NCBI GenBank assembly: GCA_016934695.1
Contig: JAFGSH010000163.1
Span: forward strand, 1-5,555
Origin: Deltaproteobacteria bacterium
GTDB taxonomy: Bacteria; Desulfobacterota; Syntrophia; Syntrophales; UBA2210
Direction of reading: 5' to 3'
Length of the DNA: 5,555 nucleotides
The position numbers and the translations under genes were made by a program. Under the pieces are notes generated by a model. The model saw only the letters and a program-made list of their open reading frames with translations, did no database searches and had not been told where the DNA came from. Shown piece by piece: positions 5,238 to 5,555 of this stretch (its first letter is position 1; each line of letters opens with the position of its first letter).

Positions 5238-5555
5238 ATGGAAATAGGACTGATCGGCCTGCCCAATGCAGGCAAGACGACGATCTTCAACGCGCTGACG
5301 GGACGAGCGGCGGAAGTCACGACATACACGGACGCGGCTTCCAAGCCGAATATCGCCGTCGTCGATGTGATCGACGAGCGTATCACCCGTCTGGCCGAGA
5401 TGTACCGTCCCCGAAAGACCACCTACGCGACGGTGCGGTTCGTCGATTTCGCCGGGCTCGCCCGTGATGCGGAAGGAAAGGTGTCCTTCCCGGACGCATC
5501 GATCGGGATGATGCGCGGTGTGGACACGCTCGCGCTGGTGGTGAGAAACTTCCCG
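5238..5555 (+). CDS. YchF/Obg-like GTPase, divergent type, N-terminal part (runs off the window)
   Basis: The first 106 codons of an open gene with no stop in view. The P-loop GLPNAGKTT (residues 7-15, YchF usually GLPNVGKST) is followed by PNIAVVDVIDERITRLAEMYRPRKTT, close to the YchF pattern of 'PN-G-V-V-x-VPDxRLxxLAxxxxPKK', and by FVDFAGLA (the G3 region, usually VDIAGLV). After that the usual KGAS-G-GLGN-F segment is replaced by a shorter, different stretch before GVDTLALVVRNF. YchF proteins are ribosome-associated, bind ATP better than GTP and carry a C-terminal TGS/DUF933 domain; those diagnostic parts lie outside the window. GGGGAGG (5228-5234) precedes two adjacent ATGs (5235, 5238); the second is better spaced. 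The gene follows the DUF554 gene by 11 bases. Confidence 0.85.
   Translation, partial: MEIGLIGLPNAGKTTIFNALTGRAAEVTTYTDAASKPNIAVVDVIDERITRLAEMYRPRKTTYATVRFVDFAGLARDAEGKVSFPDASIGMMRGVDTLALVVRNFP

Overview
The window looks like an ordinary chromosomal stretch of a moderately GC-rich (by eye mid-50s percent) Gram-negative-type bacterium. Several things point to an anaerobe of the Desulfobacterota (former Deltaproteobacteria) or a neighbouring group such as Nitrospirota: an oxygen-sensitive COG2108-like radical SAM protein, a small alpha/beta protein of a type I associate with deltaproteobacterial genomes, and a divergent YchF-like GTPase. This placement is inference. No phage, IS element, CRISPR array or plasmid function is visible.

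Layout. Positions 8-84 hold a complete tRNA-Asp(GTC) with a textbook intrinsic terminator. A radical SAM gene (179-1627) lies on the minus strand with its own sigma70-type promoter. Next comes a plus-strand region (about 1778-2241) with a palindrome-bearing promoter candidate, a doubtful 40-codon ORF and a convincing two-helix small membrane protein. A long bidirectional terminator (2415-2457) separates it from a minus-strand pair: a cold-shock protein (2474-2674) downstream of a cation diffusion facilitator (2842-3729). Each of the two has a recognisable promoter, and a terminator-like hairpin sits in the cold-shock leader. After an intergenic region of about 300 bases, the plus strand carries a small alpha/beta protein (4037-4363), possibly coupled to a tiny upstream ORF, then a DUF554 membrane protein (4552-5226) in a tight pair with a YchF-like GTPase that runs off the end (5238-5555).

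The genes are mostly housekeeping or conserved-hypothetical: tRNA supply, RNA chaperoning in the cold, divalent metal export, a ribosome-associated-type NTPase and an uncharacterised radical SAM enzyme. They form short independent units, not one pathway, and I do not see a clear new multi-gene system. The points most worth a second look are the possible attenuator in the csp leader, the extra conserved-looking cysteines of the radical SAM protein, the atypical switch region of the YchF-like GTPase, and two small ORFs in the spacers.
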